DNA from: DASQZK01 sp963809925 | Lineage (GTDB): Bacteria > Bacteroidota > Bacteroidia > Bacteroidales > GCA-2748055 | Direction: 5' to 3' | DNA length: 64,000 bases | Assembly: GCA_963809925.1 (NCBI GenBank) | Contig: CAWELH010000005.1 | Location: 372,001 to 436,000 of the forward strand | In this document: positions 1-9,089 of the stretch, in pieces | Numbering within the stretch: position 1 is the stretch's first letter | Layout of the letters: every line of letters begins with the position of its first letter | The notes under the pieces: model-generated | What the model was told of the DNA's origin: nothing | The model's database searches: none | What the model saw: the letters and a program-made list of their open reading frames with translations, nothing else | Translations under genes and position numbers: made by a program

Positions 1-86
1 CTGTTTTATCACGTAAACATTATGCCATACTTCATCTTCGGAAACGACTGTCTGAGTTGTACGATGAGATTCTTAGCGGAGAGTAA
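1..86 (+). CDS. 3' end of an unidentified gene cut by the window edge
   Basis: Frame 3 is open from the edge to a TAA at 84-86 and reads like a basic, helical protein C-terminus (key stretch HLRKRLSELYDEILSGE). A clear rho-independent terminator follows at 184-219 on the same strand, which supports a plus-strand gene ending here. A competing frame-1 reading stays open to 144 but looks less protein-like. The fragment is too short to assign a family. Confidence 0.3.
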   Translation, partial: VLSRKHYAILHLRKRLSELYDEILSGE

Positions 87-183
87 GTACGTAAGGGTAC
101 GAGCTTCCATATTGCAGTGGTTGGAGACCCGGTCAATCCTATGATGGTGAATCGACGATTTTCCTTTTCATGAAACCAAAACG

Positions 184-219
184 GGGTTGCTTGAGAACAG
201 CCTTTAGCAACCCTTTTTT
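184..219 (+). terminator. Rho-independent terminator
   Basis: An 8-bp perfect stem GGGTTGCT/AGCAACCC (184-191 with 206-213) encloses a 14-nt loop and is followed by six T (214-219). Orientation fits the plus-strand gene entering from the left. It also lies 66 bp beyond the stop of the minus-strand gene at 285, where it could act weakly in reverse because a short A run precedes it. Confidence 0.8.
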
Positions 220-284
220 GAATGAGGATGCATTCTATAATATATCATGCTCAACTTCCACTTCAGGTTCAATATATCAACAAA

Positions 285-2246
285 TCATTTAAATGGTGTG
301 GTCATATAATCCTCAACATCACGCCAATGGGCCATCATTATTTTGTATTTCTTTTTTAGCTGGCTAACGATATCCGGCCCGAGAAGGAAGCAGTCCTCAT
401 GGGCGGCATCCCTGGCAAGACAGAGGTTCTCCACACCTTCTCGTTGAAGAAGTGAGGTTAGCTCTGCCGTATTATCCAGCTCATCCCGCATAATCTCATT
501 CAAAAGCAATAAATCAGAATCACCGGTCCAGGTACTTTCCTTACTTGGCCGGTGTACAGGCCCGTTAAGGTTCTCAGCGTTTCTGTCACGGATACGTTGA
601 GCTTCACAAAAATTTCCAGTGCTTCGGGTAAGGCTGGCGTGGATCCGGAGCGCTACGGCCAGGTTATGTATGAATTCTGCTTTCGGTGCCGAATGGTCAA
701 TGGATTCAAGCTTTTTACAAACCTCTGTCACTTTCTCAACATACATTTGAACGGAATCACGTGAGACAAACCAACGTCCGCCATGAATATCCACATAATC
801 CATTCTGGCCTCTTCTTCTGAAACATTGAATACATAAGGAAGAAAATATGCTTCTTCTTCCTTGCTGAGCCTTTGGGGTGCGGCGACCAGAGGTCGTGTC
901 ATCAGTCGCAGTGAGACATCCCAGTAAATAGCGATCAAATTGCCAGGGGACGAATTTCTGAACCTGTTCGCTACATTGAGTTCGATGAGCGCATTGTACA
1001 GGGTGTCGGCATATTTTTCTCCGGCCCAGTCCCGGCAGTAAACCTGAAGTTTTTGTTTTGCAGTCTGATCAGACTCAGGATGGGTTAAGTAGTCATCCAT
1101 GAGCTGAATCATCAGATTATCAATGGCCGGGCTTTCATTCCCCCTGTCGTAATACGCGCTTAAACTCATGAATACCGTCCCCGGTTTCTGCCTGTTCGAC
1201 CTTTGCAATCCGTTCAGGAATGAATACACATCAAGGATTCCTTTCACCGGGTAAGTAAAGGAAAAGCTACCTCCTATGGACGAGAAGGAATGTTCCGGTG
1301 TACTGGCAAAATAGCAATTGGCGGGCAGGTGATTCTGGATGTCCTTTCGTTCTTCATCGGTGAAATTCGACGACCCCTGTGAATGCGAGAGGTACACATC
1401 CAGTCTGGAGCCTGCTTTCGTGGCACCCGCCTGTAAGGCGCTTAACAAATGTTCCATCCGTTCACCGGTAGTTTCATTCTTGCAATGATCGGGCCCGTTG
1501 GGTCCGGGATAAAGCCAGTCGGACCAGCAATTGCCGGATCCGGCATCATTGGTTTTGAAAAAGAATGATTTGATTTCCGGTGCGTTTTTCAGAAGTTCAG
1601 CTATCATTCCGGCATACATTTCCTGCATTTCCTCTACACTCAAACATGGGGAGAAAAACGGTACATTACTCCGCCGGGGATGGTCGACCCGGGGACCACG
1701 CAGGTACGGGTATTCTTCGAAAAATGCAGAAGGGATGATTTCAGGCTCATTACTGAAAAAGGCCGCATCCATTCCGTTTTCACGTAATATTTTTACCTTG
1801 GCCAGGAGCAGTTGCACATTTGCCCGGACGAAGTCAGCCGGCACATAGGGCGCGATCTTTTTGTCGGGGTAAAATTTATAAAGATTGGCAAAGTTGCTTG
1901 CGTATTCACTCCATGGATTTCCGCCTTCCGGAATCTCGTAAAAAGCTTTGTCAGCAACGACGCCGACATTGATCTGCACATCGCCGTATTTTTTGAGCCT
2001 GCTGGCCGACTTTACGAGTAATTTAAACTCATCCAGGTCCCTGATGCAGTTATTGATGATGAATGTCTGTCTTCCTTCAACTGATCTCCGTGTCTCCACC
2101 GGCAGTGAACTTCCGGTCTGCGCACCAACTCCGGCCGGCATGGTTATTCCCGCACCGCTTCCTGATGCATGCCTTTTTTGATCTGCTGCACCCAGGGAGG
2201 TTAAAATAAGCAGGCCAACCAATACTTTTCTAAATACCTTCATCAC
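285..2246 (-). CDS. Secreted protein of unknown family, glycoside-hydrolase-like
   Basis: The product is a 653-residue protein with a Sec-type signal peptide (basic MMKVFRK, then a hydrophobic run to about residue 21). The body alternates strand and helix like a (beta/alpha)8 barrel in its first 400 residues. Features resembling glycosidases include FFSNEPEIIP near residue 165, an aromatic and Gly-rich SGNCWSDWLYPGPNGP near 240, and a Tyr-rich SLSAYYDRGNESPAID near 375. I do not recognise the family, so the substrate is unknown. It lies 37 bp downstream of the GH127-type gene on the same strand, so the two are probably cotranscribed and act on the same glycan, perhaps one containing arabinose. 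The glycosidase assignment is inferred from fold-like features and context only. Confidence 0.6.
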   Translation of the reverse strand: MMKVFRKVLVGLLILTSLGAADQKRHASGSGAGITMPAGVGAQTGSSLPVETRRSVEGRQTFIINNCIRDLDEFKLLVKSASRLKKYGDVQINVGVVADKAFYEIPEGGNPWSEYASNFANLYKFYPDKKIAPYVPADFVRANVQLLLAKVKILRENGMDAAFFSNEPEIIPSAFFEEYPYLRGPRVDHPRRSNVPFFSPCLSVEEMQEMYAGMIAELLKNAPEIKSFFFKTNDAGSGNCWSDWLYPGPNGPDHCKNETTGERMEHLLSALQAGATKAGSRLDVYLSHSQGSSNFTDEERKDIQNHLPANCYFASTPEHSFSSIGGSFSFTYPVKGILDVYSFLNGLQRSNRQKPGTVFMSLSAYYDRGNESPAIDNLMIQLMDDYLTHPESDQTAKQKLQVYCRDWAGEKYADTLYNALIELNVANRFRNSSPGNLIAIYWDVSLRLMTRPLVAAPQRLSKEEEAYFLPYVFNVSEEEARMDYVDIHGGRWFVSRDSVQMYVEKVTEVCKKLESIDHSAPKAEFIHNLAVALRIHASLTRSTGNFCEAQRIRDRNAENLNGPVHRPSKESTWTGDSDLLLLNEIMRDELDNTAELTSLLQREGVENLCLARDAAHEDCFLLGPDIVSQLKKKYKIMMAHWRDVEDYMTTPFK

Positions 2247-2283
2247 TTTGAATTTTTTATCGGTAATATTTACAACATACTAT

Positions 2284-4320
2284 TCATTTCACCACCGGAA
2301 AGGCAACGATTCTCAGCTTACTGCACCCATATGGGATAAGGGAAATTATTTCAGTACTGTCTGACAGAATTCCATTATAGTTGTCGGCGTTATCCGTAAC
2401 CGGCAGGAACGCAACGCCGTCAATATTCAAGAATGCGGGGACTTTTCTGGCCCTAACCTGAATTTCCAGTGGAGCGTTTTCCGGATTCCAGAAATAATTT
2501 CCTTCAGGATGCTTTTCAATAACCGTACTATTCTTGGCAGGATCAACGAGAATATCATGTACAAGCCCGTAATTCCAGGGTGTGACAGGGTGTACTTCAT
2601 AATAGTCTCCCTGCTTCGGATCCTGTTTCATTTCCCATTTCTCCCCGATCCTTAAGGCGTACACCAGCGGTCCGCGTTCGACAGCACGTGAGTTCCTGCC
2701 CCAGTTACTCGTGGTCACCTTCATCGGAAACAGTACCGAGAGGGTATCGTTATTTTGCCATTCCCTCTGAAGCTTTACAATCTGGCCGCCTTTCTCATTT
2801 GACAACGTATTGCCGTTTAGTGAAATCACTGCCTCATCGCACCAGCCGGGAATGCGCAGCTCCAATGGAAATGTTGTACGCCCGGCAAGCGTGATGCAAA
2901 AATCAATCTTATTGTCAAACGGGTAATTTGTACACTCATCGATCGTGACCGCCACACCGTCCGCAATTTTTGCAGTAACTTTCCCCGGACCGTAAACAAG
3001 GGCGGCGAGTCCCCCGTCAGGCGTTGCATACCAGAGGTGAGATACATATTTTGGCCACCCCTGATGCATATTTGCCAGACAGCAGGTATATCCGGAGCGC
3101 GCGCCGAAACAGTTACACAGAAGACCACTGGGTAATGAAAATTCGTAAACACCCGGTTTCGCCTCTACCTGATTTGCAGTCTGGAAGTACTGTTTCATAT
3201 TGTAATCGTCGGTGGTCTGCGTTGGAAGTGCGTTAAATACAATCCGTTCCAGTGCATCCATATAGGTCAGATCACCGGTAATGGCTATGGCGTTCTCAAG
3301 GGAAAACATCGTTTCGACAATAGCGCAAAGTTCAACGCCCTTTGAAGGATCATTGCCATGAAGGAGTTCATCTGATGAGAACATTCCCATAGGAAGACCG
3401 TGTAACCGCATAAGATCAGTGAAACCTGTTTTCAATGATTCTAGATACGCCGGGTCGTTTTGTGACTGGTAAAGGATTGTTGGTGTCTTCAGACCCATGG
3501 CAACATTTACGCCGTGTATCCTCATCCTGTCGTCACGGCTGTGCATAGTTGCCGTACTCATAACCCAGTCACGACCGGCCAGCCAGCCTGTCCAGTCAAA
3601 TGTCTGTTTTGACAGGATATCAGCCAGGTCCAGCAGAAATGTATCTCCGGTAATATTGTACAGCCAGTATACAACCATGATATTATCTTCACCCCGTGAC
3701 TGAGCCCATATCGACCACTGTTTCAGCGGGCAATCTTCAAGATTTCGCCATTGATACCTGAAGTACCTGGTCATAAATGAAATCACCCTTTGGTCTCCGG
3801 TTGCCGTGAAATATTGCTGCATTACCTTCAGCATGACCATCTTCGGCCACCAGTCGTCGCCCTGAATCCCTTTCTCCACCTTCAGGCCGGTCTCACGTTC
3901 ATATTGAGTAACAGGCCCAAAAAAACCCGACTTTCTTTGAGTTTCTATAGTATAGTTAATATATCTCAGCACCTTTTCTTTTAACGCTGCGTCATCCAGC
4001 AGGTAAGCCAGGGGAAGCGCTCCGTCCAGCCAGTAAGGTGTCTCTTCCCAGCCGTCACCTTTTCCCCCAAGCCATCCATTGTCGTTTTTTAGTTTTGCAT
4101 AATATTCATCCAGATGTCCGGTTGAATTGTTTTTCATGATTTCCAGTTCCGTCAGCAACCAACCCTGCGGCATTACTGCGCCAAGTGGCAATTCAATGTA
4201 TTTTTGGGGAACGAGCGGAGGCTGATTCATGATATAGTTCTGTCTGGTCTCTGGTACTGAACGTGTGCACGCTGCCAGCAGGAGGCAGGCTACCAATATT
4301 ATTACTTTATTCATAGTCAT
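2284..4320 (-). CDS. GH127-type beta-L-arabinofuranosidase lipoprotein (DUF1680)
   Basis: This 678-residue protein matches the DUF1680/GH127 family across its length: an (alpha/alpha)6 barrel followed by beta-sandwich domains. The family hydrolyses terminal beta-L-arabinofuranosides, although relatives (GH142, GH146) differ in substrate. Family signatures visible are WEETPYWLDGALPLAYLL near residue 90, GVELCAIVETMFSLE near 335 (zinc-binding Glu/Cys region) and YTCCLANMHQGWPKY near 413, whose adjacent cysteines hold the zinc and the catalytic thiolate in characterised members. The N-terminus ends in LLLAAC, a lipobox at Cys18 (16 if the second Met is used), so the enzyme is probably surface or periplasmic. 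It is the first gene of a two-gene unit with the secreted protein at 285-2246. Confidence 0.88.
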   Translation of the reverse strand: MTMNKVIILVACLLLAACTRSVPETRQNYIMNQPPLVPQKYIELPLGAVMPQGWLLTELEIMKNNSTGHLDEYYAKLKNDNGWLGGKGDGWEETPYWLDGALPLAYLLDDAALKEKVLRYINYTIETQRKSGFFGPVTQYERETGLKVEKGIQGDDWWPKMVMLKVMQQYFTATGDQRVISFMTRYFRYQWRNLEDCPLKQWSIWAQSRGEDNIMVVYWLYNITGDTFLLDLADILSKQTFDWTGWLAGRDWVMSTATMHSRDDRMRIHGVNVAMGLKTPTILYQSQNDPAYLESLKTGFTDLMRLHGLPMGMFSSDELLHGNDPSKGVELCAIVETMFSLENAIAITGDLTYMDALERIVFNALPTQTTDDYNMKQYFQTANQVEAKPGVYEFSLPSGLLCNCFGARSGYTCCLANMHQGWPKYVSHLWYATPDGGLAALVYGPGKVTAKIADGVAVTIDECTNYPFDNKIDFCITLAGRTTFPLELRIPGWCDEAVISLNGNTLSNEKGGQIVKLQREWQNNDTLSVLFPMKVTTSNWGRNSRAVERGPLVYALRIGEKWEMKQDPKQGDYYEVHPVTPWNYGLVHDILVDPAKNSTVIEKHPEGNYFWNPENAPLEIQVRARKVPAFLNIDGVAFLPVTDNADNYNGILSDSTEIISLIPYGCSKLRIVAFPVVK

Positions 4321-4400
4321 AATCTGTTAAATAAATAAGCCGGCTGATTCACCGTCGTATCTCTACATGTTTGAGTGAGCACTCCCGAACTTAGACAGTT

Positions 4401-4793
4401 TTACCGGGAAACTTTGCATACAAGGTCCACTATTTTCGGAATAAAAACAATCAGTCCGATGATCAGTGCAATTATTGCACTGATAAGCACCGCAGCTGCG
4501 GATAAATCCTTAACTCTCTTTATTTTATCATGTTTTTCCGGAGAAACATAGTCCGCAAGATTTTCAATGGATGTGTTTATGGCCTCAATTACTAAAACAA
4601 ATCCAACAGATAACAGAAGAGCTATCCATTCAAAAATCGCAATTTTTAAGAATATAGCTAACACAAATACAAGCATAGCCACCACAATCTGAATTCTGGC
4701 ATTATGTTCTTCGCGAACAAGGATGCGCAATCCGTCAATTGCATATTTAAAACTACTGAGTCTCCGTTGGATTGAAAATTTATGCGGTTTCAT
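4401..4793 (-). CDS. dgkA: Diacylglycerol kinase / undecaprenol kinase family membrane protein
   Basis: The 130-residue protein has the prokaryotic DAGK layout: an amphipathic N-terminus, three membrane helices (roughly residues 36-52, 54-72 and 97-120) and the family signature EAINTSIENLADYVS near residue 70, which carries the conserved catalytic and Mg-binding glutamates. An early EHNARIQ also matches. Members phosphorylate diacylglycerol, or in many bacteria undecaprenol, at the inner membrane to recycle lipid carriers. It is divergently transcribed from the MutS-like gene, with a 426-bp gap. Which lipid is the substrate cannot be decided from sequence. Confidence 0.9.
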   Translation of the reverse strand: MKPHKFSIQRRLSSFKYAIDGLRILVREEHNARIQIVVAMLVFVLAIFLKIAIFEWIALLLSVGFVLVIEAINTSIENLADYVSPEKHDKIKRVKDLSAAAVLISAIIALIIGLIVFIPKIVDLVCKVSR

Positions 4794-4987
4794 GCTGGCT
4801 GATTATATTTTTTTCCCTGATAAGCTGCGCTTTTACCTTCAGTTTCAGTTCTCTGATAAAAACCTTCCCGTCACTGCATTAGTTCGCTTCATGTTTCTGA
4901 TTTTCCAGATCATCAGCATAGACCTTTCTGATCCGGGTGAATGCGATAGCAGGTTTTAATCTTGTTTCGGAAATCACTTAATTTATA

Positions 4988-5008
4988 TTTGTATCCGATG
5001 GATACAAA
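4988..5008. repeat. Perfect inverted repeat in a divergent intergenic gap
   Basis: TTTGTATCC and GGATACAAA form perfect 9-bp arms around a 3-nt spacer, followed by an A run. It sits in the 426-bp gap (4794-5219) between dgkA and the MutS-like gene. It could be an operator for either divergent gene, or a terminator reading leftward (T run on the minus strand), but no minus-strand gene precedes it. Nothing else in the gap is recognisable. Confidence 0.5.
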
Positions 5009-5219
5009 AAAAAATGCCAAAACAAATTACATAATTTTTTTTACTCTGAAAATGGGCCTGCCCAAATAGCCCTTTCTTCCTGATATCACTCGTGGAATCA
5101 TATTCAGCATGGCAAACAATACTTCAACAGCGGCATCCTCCAGGTTAAGTCATTCATTCCAGCCCTTCCATACCATGCCTGCATTTTAGCTATATCTAAC
5201 TTTTTTGTAGATTTACATC

Positions 5220-6998
5220 ATGTTGAAAGCTTCCGAGTACTACCTTGAAAGAAAAACTGCCGCAGATACCGAATTAATATCCCTGAAGAAGAGGATGAAC
5301 TGGGTATCGGTCTTCCGTCTGCTCACGATGATCATATTTGTTTTCATGCTCGTTCGGGGTATAAAAACAGGGCATCCCATTTGGTATTCAGTATCCGGTG
5401 TATCGCTTGTGTCGTTTTTTCTTTTGGTCAGTTTTCATCGCAACCTTACCGTTAAAGCGGATACAGCCAGGGCATTGTCCGCTATAAACAGCAATGAACT
5501 TGAAGGCTTGAGTGGTAACTTTTCTGTCTTCGACCCCGGCACTGAATTCCTCGACATCCAACATGAGTTTACGTATGATCTTGATATTTTCGGACCAGGC
5601 TCTCTCTTCCAGTTTCTGAACCGGACATCCACATGTGAAGGCAAAACCCTCCTGGCCCGGGATCTCCTTAATTCACCCTGTCAGAAGGACCAGATCAGGA
5701 TTCGGCAGGACATACATCGTGAACTGGCCGGAAACCCTGATTTCATGCAAGAGTTCAGAGCCTCGGGGAGCCTTGCTGGAGACAGATCGGAAGACAAGCA
5801 GGAGATTATGGAATGGGCAAACCAAGTTTCTTTCGCATTTACTTTGCCTAGAATAATTAAGATGTATGGAATTCCAGCCGTATTTGTGCTGCTTCTACTA
5901 ATGGGATTTATCAACCCGGCGTTCTACAAATATACCATCCCGATGATCATCGTAAGTTTCCTCGCCAATAGTTTTGGATTCGTACAGGTCAACCGGTACC
6001 ATGAAAAGATCTCCAAAAAACACGAGATTCTCACAAAATACCTGGGACTGACCCGTATCATTTCCGAATGCGATTTCACCCATCCCCTCCTCAGGGAGTA
6101 CGCAGGTCGCAGCCGGTCTTCTCTATCAACATTCAGGAGACTCGACACACTTATGAACTTCCTTGATGCAAGGCTGAATATCATCATCAGCTCACCGTTG
6201 AACCTGTTTTTCATGTTCGATCTTCATATAATCAGGGCGCTCGAGAATTGGAAAAAGACCAACAGGGAGATGCTCGACAGTTTCTTCATGACCCCTGCAC
6301 ACATGGATGCTGCCATAAGCTTTTCCACATTTCATTTCAACAATCCCGGTTTTTGTTGGCCGGTGATCCAGGAAGATGGACTGGAAGCCCGGGATCTCGG
6401 CCATCCACTGATTCCCGAAGACAAGAGGATCGTTAATGACTTCCTCTCTACCAATGAAAAAAAGATTTTTATCATTACTGGTGCAAATATGGCAGGTAAG
6501 AGCACCTTCCTCCGCACCCTGGGAATTAATATGATCCTCGCCGGCGCCGGCGCTCCGGTATGCAGCTCCGTATTCCGCTATGAACCGCTCGAGGTGATCA
6601 CCGGCATGCGTACAACCGATTCCCTGGCGGACAGCGAATCCTATTTTTTTGCCGAACTCAAACGCCTGAAACGGATCGTTGAGATGCTCGGCAAAGGTGT
6701 CAAAATACTTGTGTTGCTGGATGAGATACTCAAAGGTACGAACAGCACAGATAAACATAACGGGTCCATTGCTTTGGTGAAGCGCTTTACCCGGGAAAGA
6801 TGTATGGCGCTTATTGCCACACACGACCTTGCACTGGGAAAAATAGCTACATCGTTCCCTTCTGTCATAGTTAACCTGCACTTTGAAAGTTATATCCATG
6901 GGAATGAACTTCGTTTCGACTATAAATTAAAAGAAGGCATTGCCCGCAATATGAATGCTTCCTTCCTGATGAAGCAGATGGGCATTATCGGGGAGTGA
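5220..6998 (+). CDS. Membrane-anchored MutS-family ATPase
   Basis: This 592-residue protein ends in a MutS-type ABC ATPase domain: Walker A GANMAGKST near residue 420, Walker B LVLLDEILKGTN near 497 followed by STDKHNGS in the signature position, and the switch His in ATHDLAL near 537. A partial MutS core domain precedes it (about 260-400). The mismatch-recognition and connector domains of MutS are missing. In their place are four hydrophobic segments near residues 31-47, 54-72, 212-230 and 233-252, so the protein is probably in the inner membrane. This architecture recurs among Bacteroidota proteins labelled MutS, and a role in mismatch repair is not shown. It has its own upstream gap and no partner genes. 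Confidence 0.85.
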   Translation: MLKASEYYLERKTAADTELISLKKRMNWVSVFRLLTMIIFVFMLVRGIKTGHPIWYSVSGVSLVSFFLLVSFHRNLTVKADTARALSAINSNELEGLSGNFSVFDPGTEFLDIQHEFTYDLDIFGPGSLFQFLNRTSTCEGKTLLARDLLNSPCQKDQIRIRQDIHRELAGNPDFMQEFRASGSLAGDRSEDKQEIMEWANQVSFAFTLPRIIKMYGIPAVFVLLLLMGFINPAFYKYTIPMIIVSFLANSFGFVQVNRYHEKISKKHEILTKYLGLTRIISECDFTHPLLREYAGRSRSSLSTFRRLDTLMNFLDARLNIIISSPLNLFFMFDLHIIRALENWKKTNREMLDSFFMTPAHMDAAISFSTFHFNNPGFCWPVIQEDGLEARDLGHPLIPEDKRIVNDFLSTNEKKIFIITGANMAGKSTFLRTLGINMILAGAGAPVCSSVFRYEPLEVITGMRTTDSLADSESYFFAELKRLKRIVEMLGKGVKILVLLDEILKGTNSTDKHNGSIALVKRFTRERCMALIATHDLALGKIATSFPSVIVNLHFESYIHGNELRFDYKLKEGIARNMNASFLMKQMGIIGE

Positions 6999-7018
6999 CG
7001 GTTTAATATTATATTTTA

Positions 7019-7026
7019 TATTTTTG
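7019..7026 (+). promoter_or_regulatory. Bacteroidota -7 promoter element before the GH39-type gene
   Basis: TATTTTTG matches the Bacteroidota sigma-ABfr -7 consensus TAnnTTTG. The expected transcription start would be near 7033, giving a leader of about 20 nt to the ATG at 7054. No good -33 TTTG is seen at the usual distance. Confidence 0.35.
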
Positions 7027-7053
7027 AGGTCATTCACAATTAGCCACTATAAA

Positions 7054-9000
7054 ATGAAAAAGCCAATTATTTTTCTTTTCGCATTCCTGCCTGCAGTCAT
7101 ATCAGCCCAGATCACTGCCAATCTGAATGTTGATTTTGCTGCAAAACAGACTGACGAAAGCCACTACTGGCGTTGCACCGGCTTTACACCCGGTATTGCC
7201 CTTGTACGGTCAGACATGCAACTAACCCTTGAGTACCTTGGAACCACTGCCGGAATGGGGATTCAGTATGTGAGACCTCACTACCTTCTCAATTTTATAG
7301 GTACCCGTGGACTCGGTACAGCCCATCCTGAATACAACTGGGAGAAACTGGACGGCGCTATGGATCAACTTGTGAATAATCAGCTCAAGCCGGTGTTCGA
7401 GATTATGGGACACCCATCACTGAACTGGGAAGTCAGCAAGCAGGTCATGGATGCTGAAATCCAGGCACAGAAGAGTGCCGAAAACCGATATTTCAATGAT
7501 TTTGAGAATCCGGAACAAATGCATCAGTTCCGGGAACTAGTGAAAAATCTGGCAATCCATTTCATTGACCGTTACGGCAGGGACGAAGTCAGAACCTGGT
7601 ATTTTGAAACTTCCAACGAACCGAATCTGAAAAATTACTGGCCTTTAGATCTCCAGGATTTTTTAAATTATTACGATGCCTGTTCCGAGGGGCTTAAAGA
7701 TGCAGACCCTGCTTTGCGTTTTGGCGGACCAGCCACCGCAGGAGCACCTGGTAATGAATATTTTACAGGTCTTCTTTCACATTGTAATTCAGGTACAAAT
7801 TATTTTACCGGCAAAAAAGGCGTACGGATCGACTTTATTTCCTATCATCTTAAAAACCGCGTCAGGTACATGATCTCACAGGAGAAAAATGTGTACGACC
7901 TGATCATGAAGGATTATCCAGGCCTGATGAATGTTCCCCTGGTCAATGACGAGGCTGATCCGATTGCCGGATGGAACACCAAATACTGGTGGAGACCCGG
8001 GCCATGGTACGCCTCCTTCATCGTACAATCCATCGACCAGCACGACAGGTTACTCATCGATAAAAATCACCTTAACTACGGCTTCATGAGTAATGACAAC
8101 GGCTTTATGGGCGACTGGTTCACCAGGAGTCATTTTGCACGGTTTACCATGGACAATGATAACCAGCTCAGCGATTATCCCGGATTCTACCTCGTAAAAA
8201 AACCAGTGTATACCGTCATGAGTCTGATGTCGCTGCTTGGCGATAAAAGGTTTCCTGTCAAGGTGGACAACCAGGATAAGAACTTCGGGATCATTCCCAC
8301 TACTGACAGTCTGGGGAACTATGTCATTGCTGTTTACAATTCGCCTACCATTGAAATTTCGTACGGGAAACCAGCCAGCACCAAAATGGAATTCGTTGAT
8401 GAGACAACCTTCCAGTCGCAGGAAACAAACCTGAAAATAAACATCAGGGGTGTTACATCAGGTGAATATACCCTCATACATTACAGGCTCGACGACACGC
8501 ATGGCAATCCCTTTGCCGAATGGCTCAAAGCAGGTAGTCCCTCCCTGCCATCCAGAGACCAGTACCTCAAAATGATCTCACTGCAGGAACCTGGACTGAT
8601 GGGCGCACCATCAGATCTGCATGTGGGTTCAAATGTGCTTGAATTTGAGTTGAATATGCCTTCACCCTCAGTCAGCATCCTGATCCTTGCCCGGAAAACG
8701 GAAAAATTACCTTCGCCTCCGTCGAATCTTACATCTCATGAATATCAGGGTCTGAATAATGACCGTATGTTATTTATAAAATGGGACGATACCTCCAATT
8801 CCAACATCCTTTCATACGAACTCATGTACAAAAGCGGCAATGATACTACATTCTCGAAGCTCAATGCCCAATATCTCAGAGACAGGGGGTTTATGCATCT
8901 GATACCGGAATCTGTAACAAATGCAGAATACAGGGTTAAAGCTGTTGACTACTGGGGACGTGAATCGGAGTTATCTGAACCGCTGAAAATCAATTTTTGA
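7054..9000 (+). CDS. Secreted GH39-type beta-xylosidase-like glycosidase with C-terminal FN3
   Basis: The start is set at the ATG at 7054 because it opens a clean Sec signal peptide (MKKPIIFLFAFLPAVISAQ); an upstream TTG at 7024 would put ten extra residues before it. The mature 648-residue product has a (beta/alpha)8 domain typical of clan GH-A. The acid/base Glu is visible in WYFETSNEPNLKNYW near residue 187, and a candidate nucleophile Glu is in VPLVNDEADP near 298. GH39 members release xylose or other sugars from oligosaccharides. Residues from about 550 look like a fibronectin type III domain. The substrate is uncertain, since GH39 also includes alpha-L-iduronidases and others. The neighbouring dehydrogenase may process the released sugar or sugar acid. 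Confidence 0.8.
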   Translation: MKKPIIFLFAFLPAVISAQITANLNVDFAAKQTDESHYWRCTGFTPGIALVRSDMQLTLEYLGTTAGMGIQYVRPHYLLNFIGTRGLGTAHPEYNWEKLDGAMDQLVNNQLKPVFEIMGHPSLNWEVSKQVMDAEIQAQKSAENRYFNDFENPEQMHQFRELVKNLAIHFIDRYGRDEVRTWYFETSNEPNLKNYWPLDLQDFLNYYDACSEGLKDADPALRFGGPATAGAPGNEYFTGLLSHCNSGTNYFTGKKGVRIDFISYHLKNRVRYMISQEKNVYDLIMKDYPGLMNVPLVNDEADPIAGWNTKYWWRPGPWYASFIVQSIDQHDRLLIDKNHLNYGFMSNDNGFMGDWFTRSHFARFTMDNDNQLSDYPGFYLVKKPVYTVMSLMSLLGDKRFPVKVDNQDKNFGIIPTTDSLGNYVIAVYNSPTIEISYGKPASTKMEFVDETTFQSQETNLKINIRGVTSGEYTLIHYRLDDTHGNPFAEWLKAGSPSLPSRDQYLKMISLQEPGLMGAPSDLHVGSNVLEFELNMPSPSVSILILARKTEKLPSPPSNLTSHEYQGLNNDRMLFIKWDDTSNSNILSYELMYKSGNDTTFSKLNAQYLRDRGFMHLIPESVTNAEYRVKAVDYWGRESELSEPLKINF

Positions 9001-9089
9001 TAACCCGAATGGAAAGGTCATTTTCACTATAGGTCTGTCTGCACCATTGCTATGACTGACATTTGGCTGAAAACAAAAAGAGCGTACTG

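Noticed and set aside
1..144. Frame-1 open stretch at the left edge
   Set aside because: Residues look unnatural compared with the frame-3 fragment that ends at 86.
5040..5200. Minus-strand open stretch (LNLEDAAVEVLFAMLNMIPRV) upstream of the MutS-like gene
   Set aside because: About 40 codons with protein-like composition but no start in frame and no family I recognise; too weak to call a relic.
6192..6899. Minus-strand 235-codon open frame inside the MutS-like gene
   Set aside because: It is antisense to the conserved ATPase domain and resembles no family.
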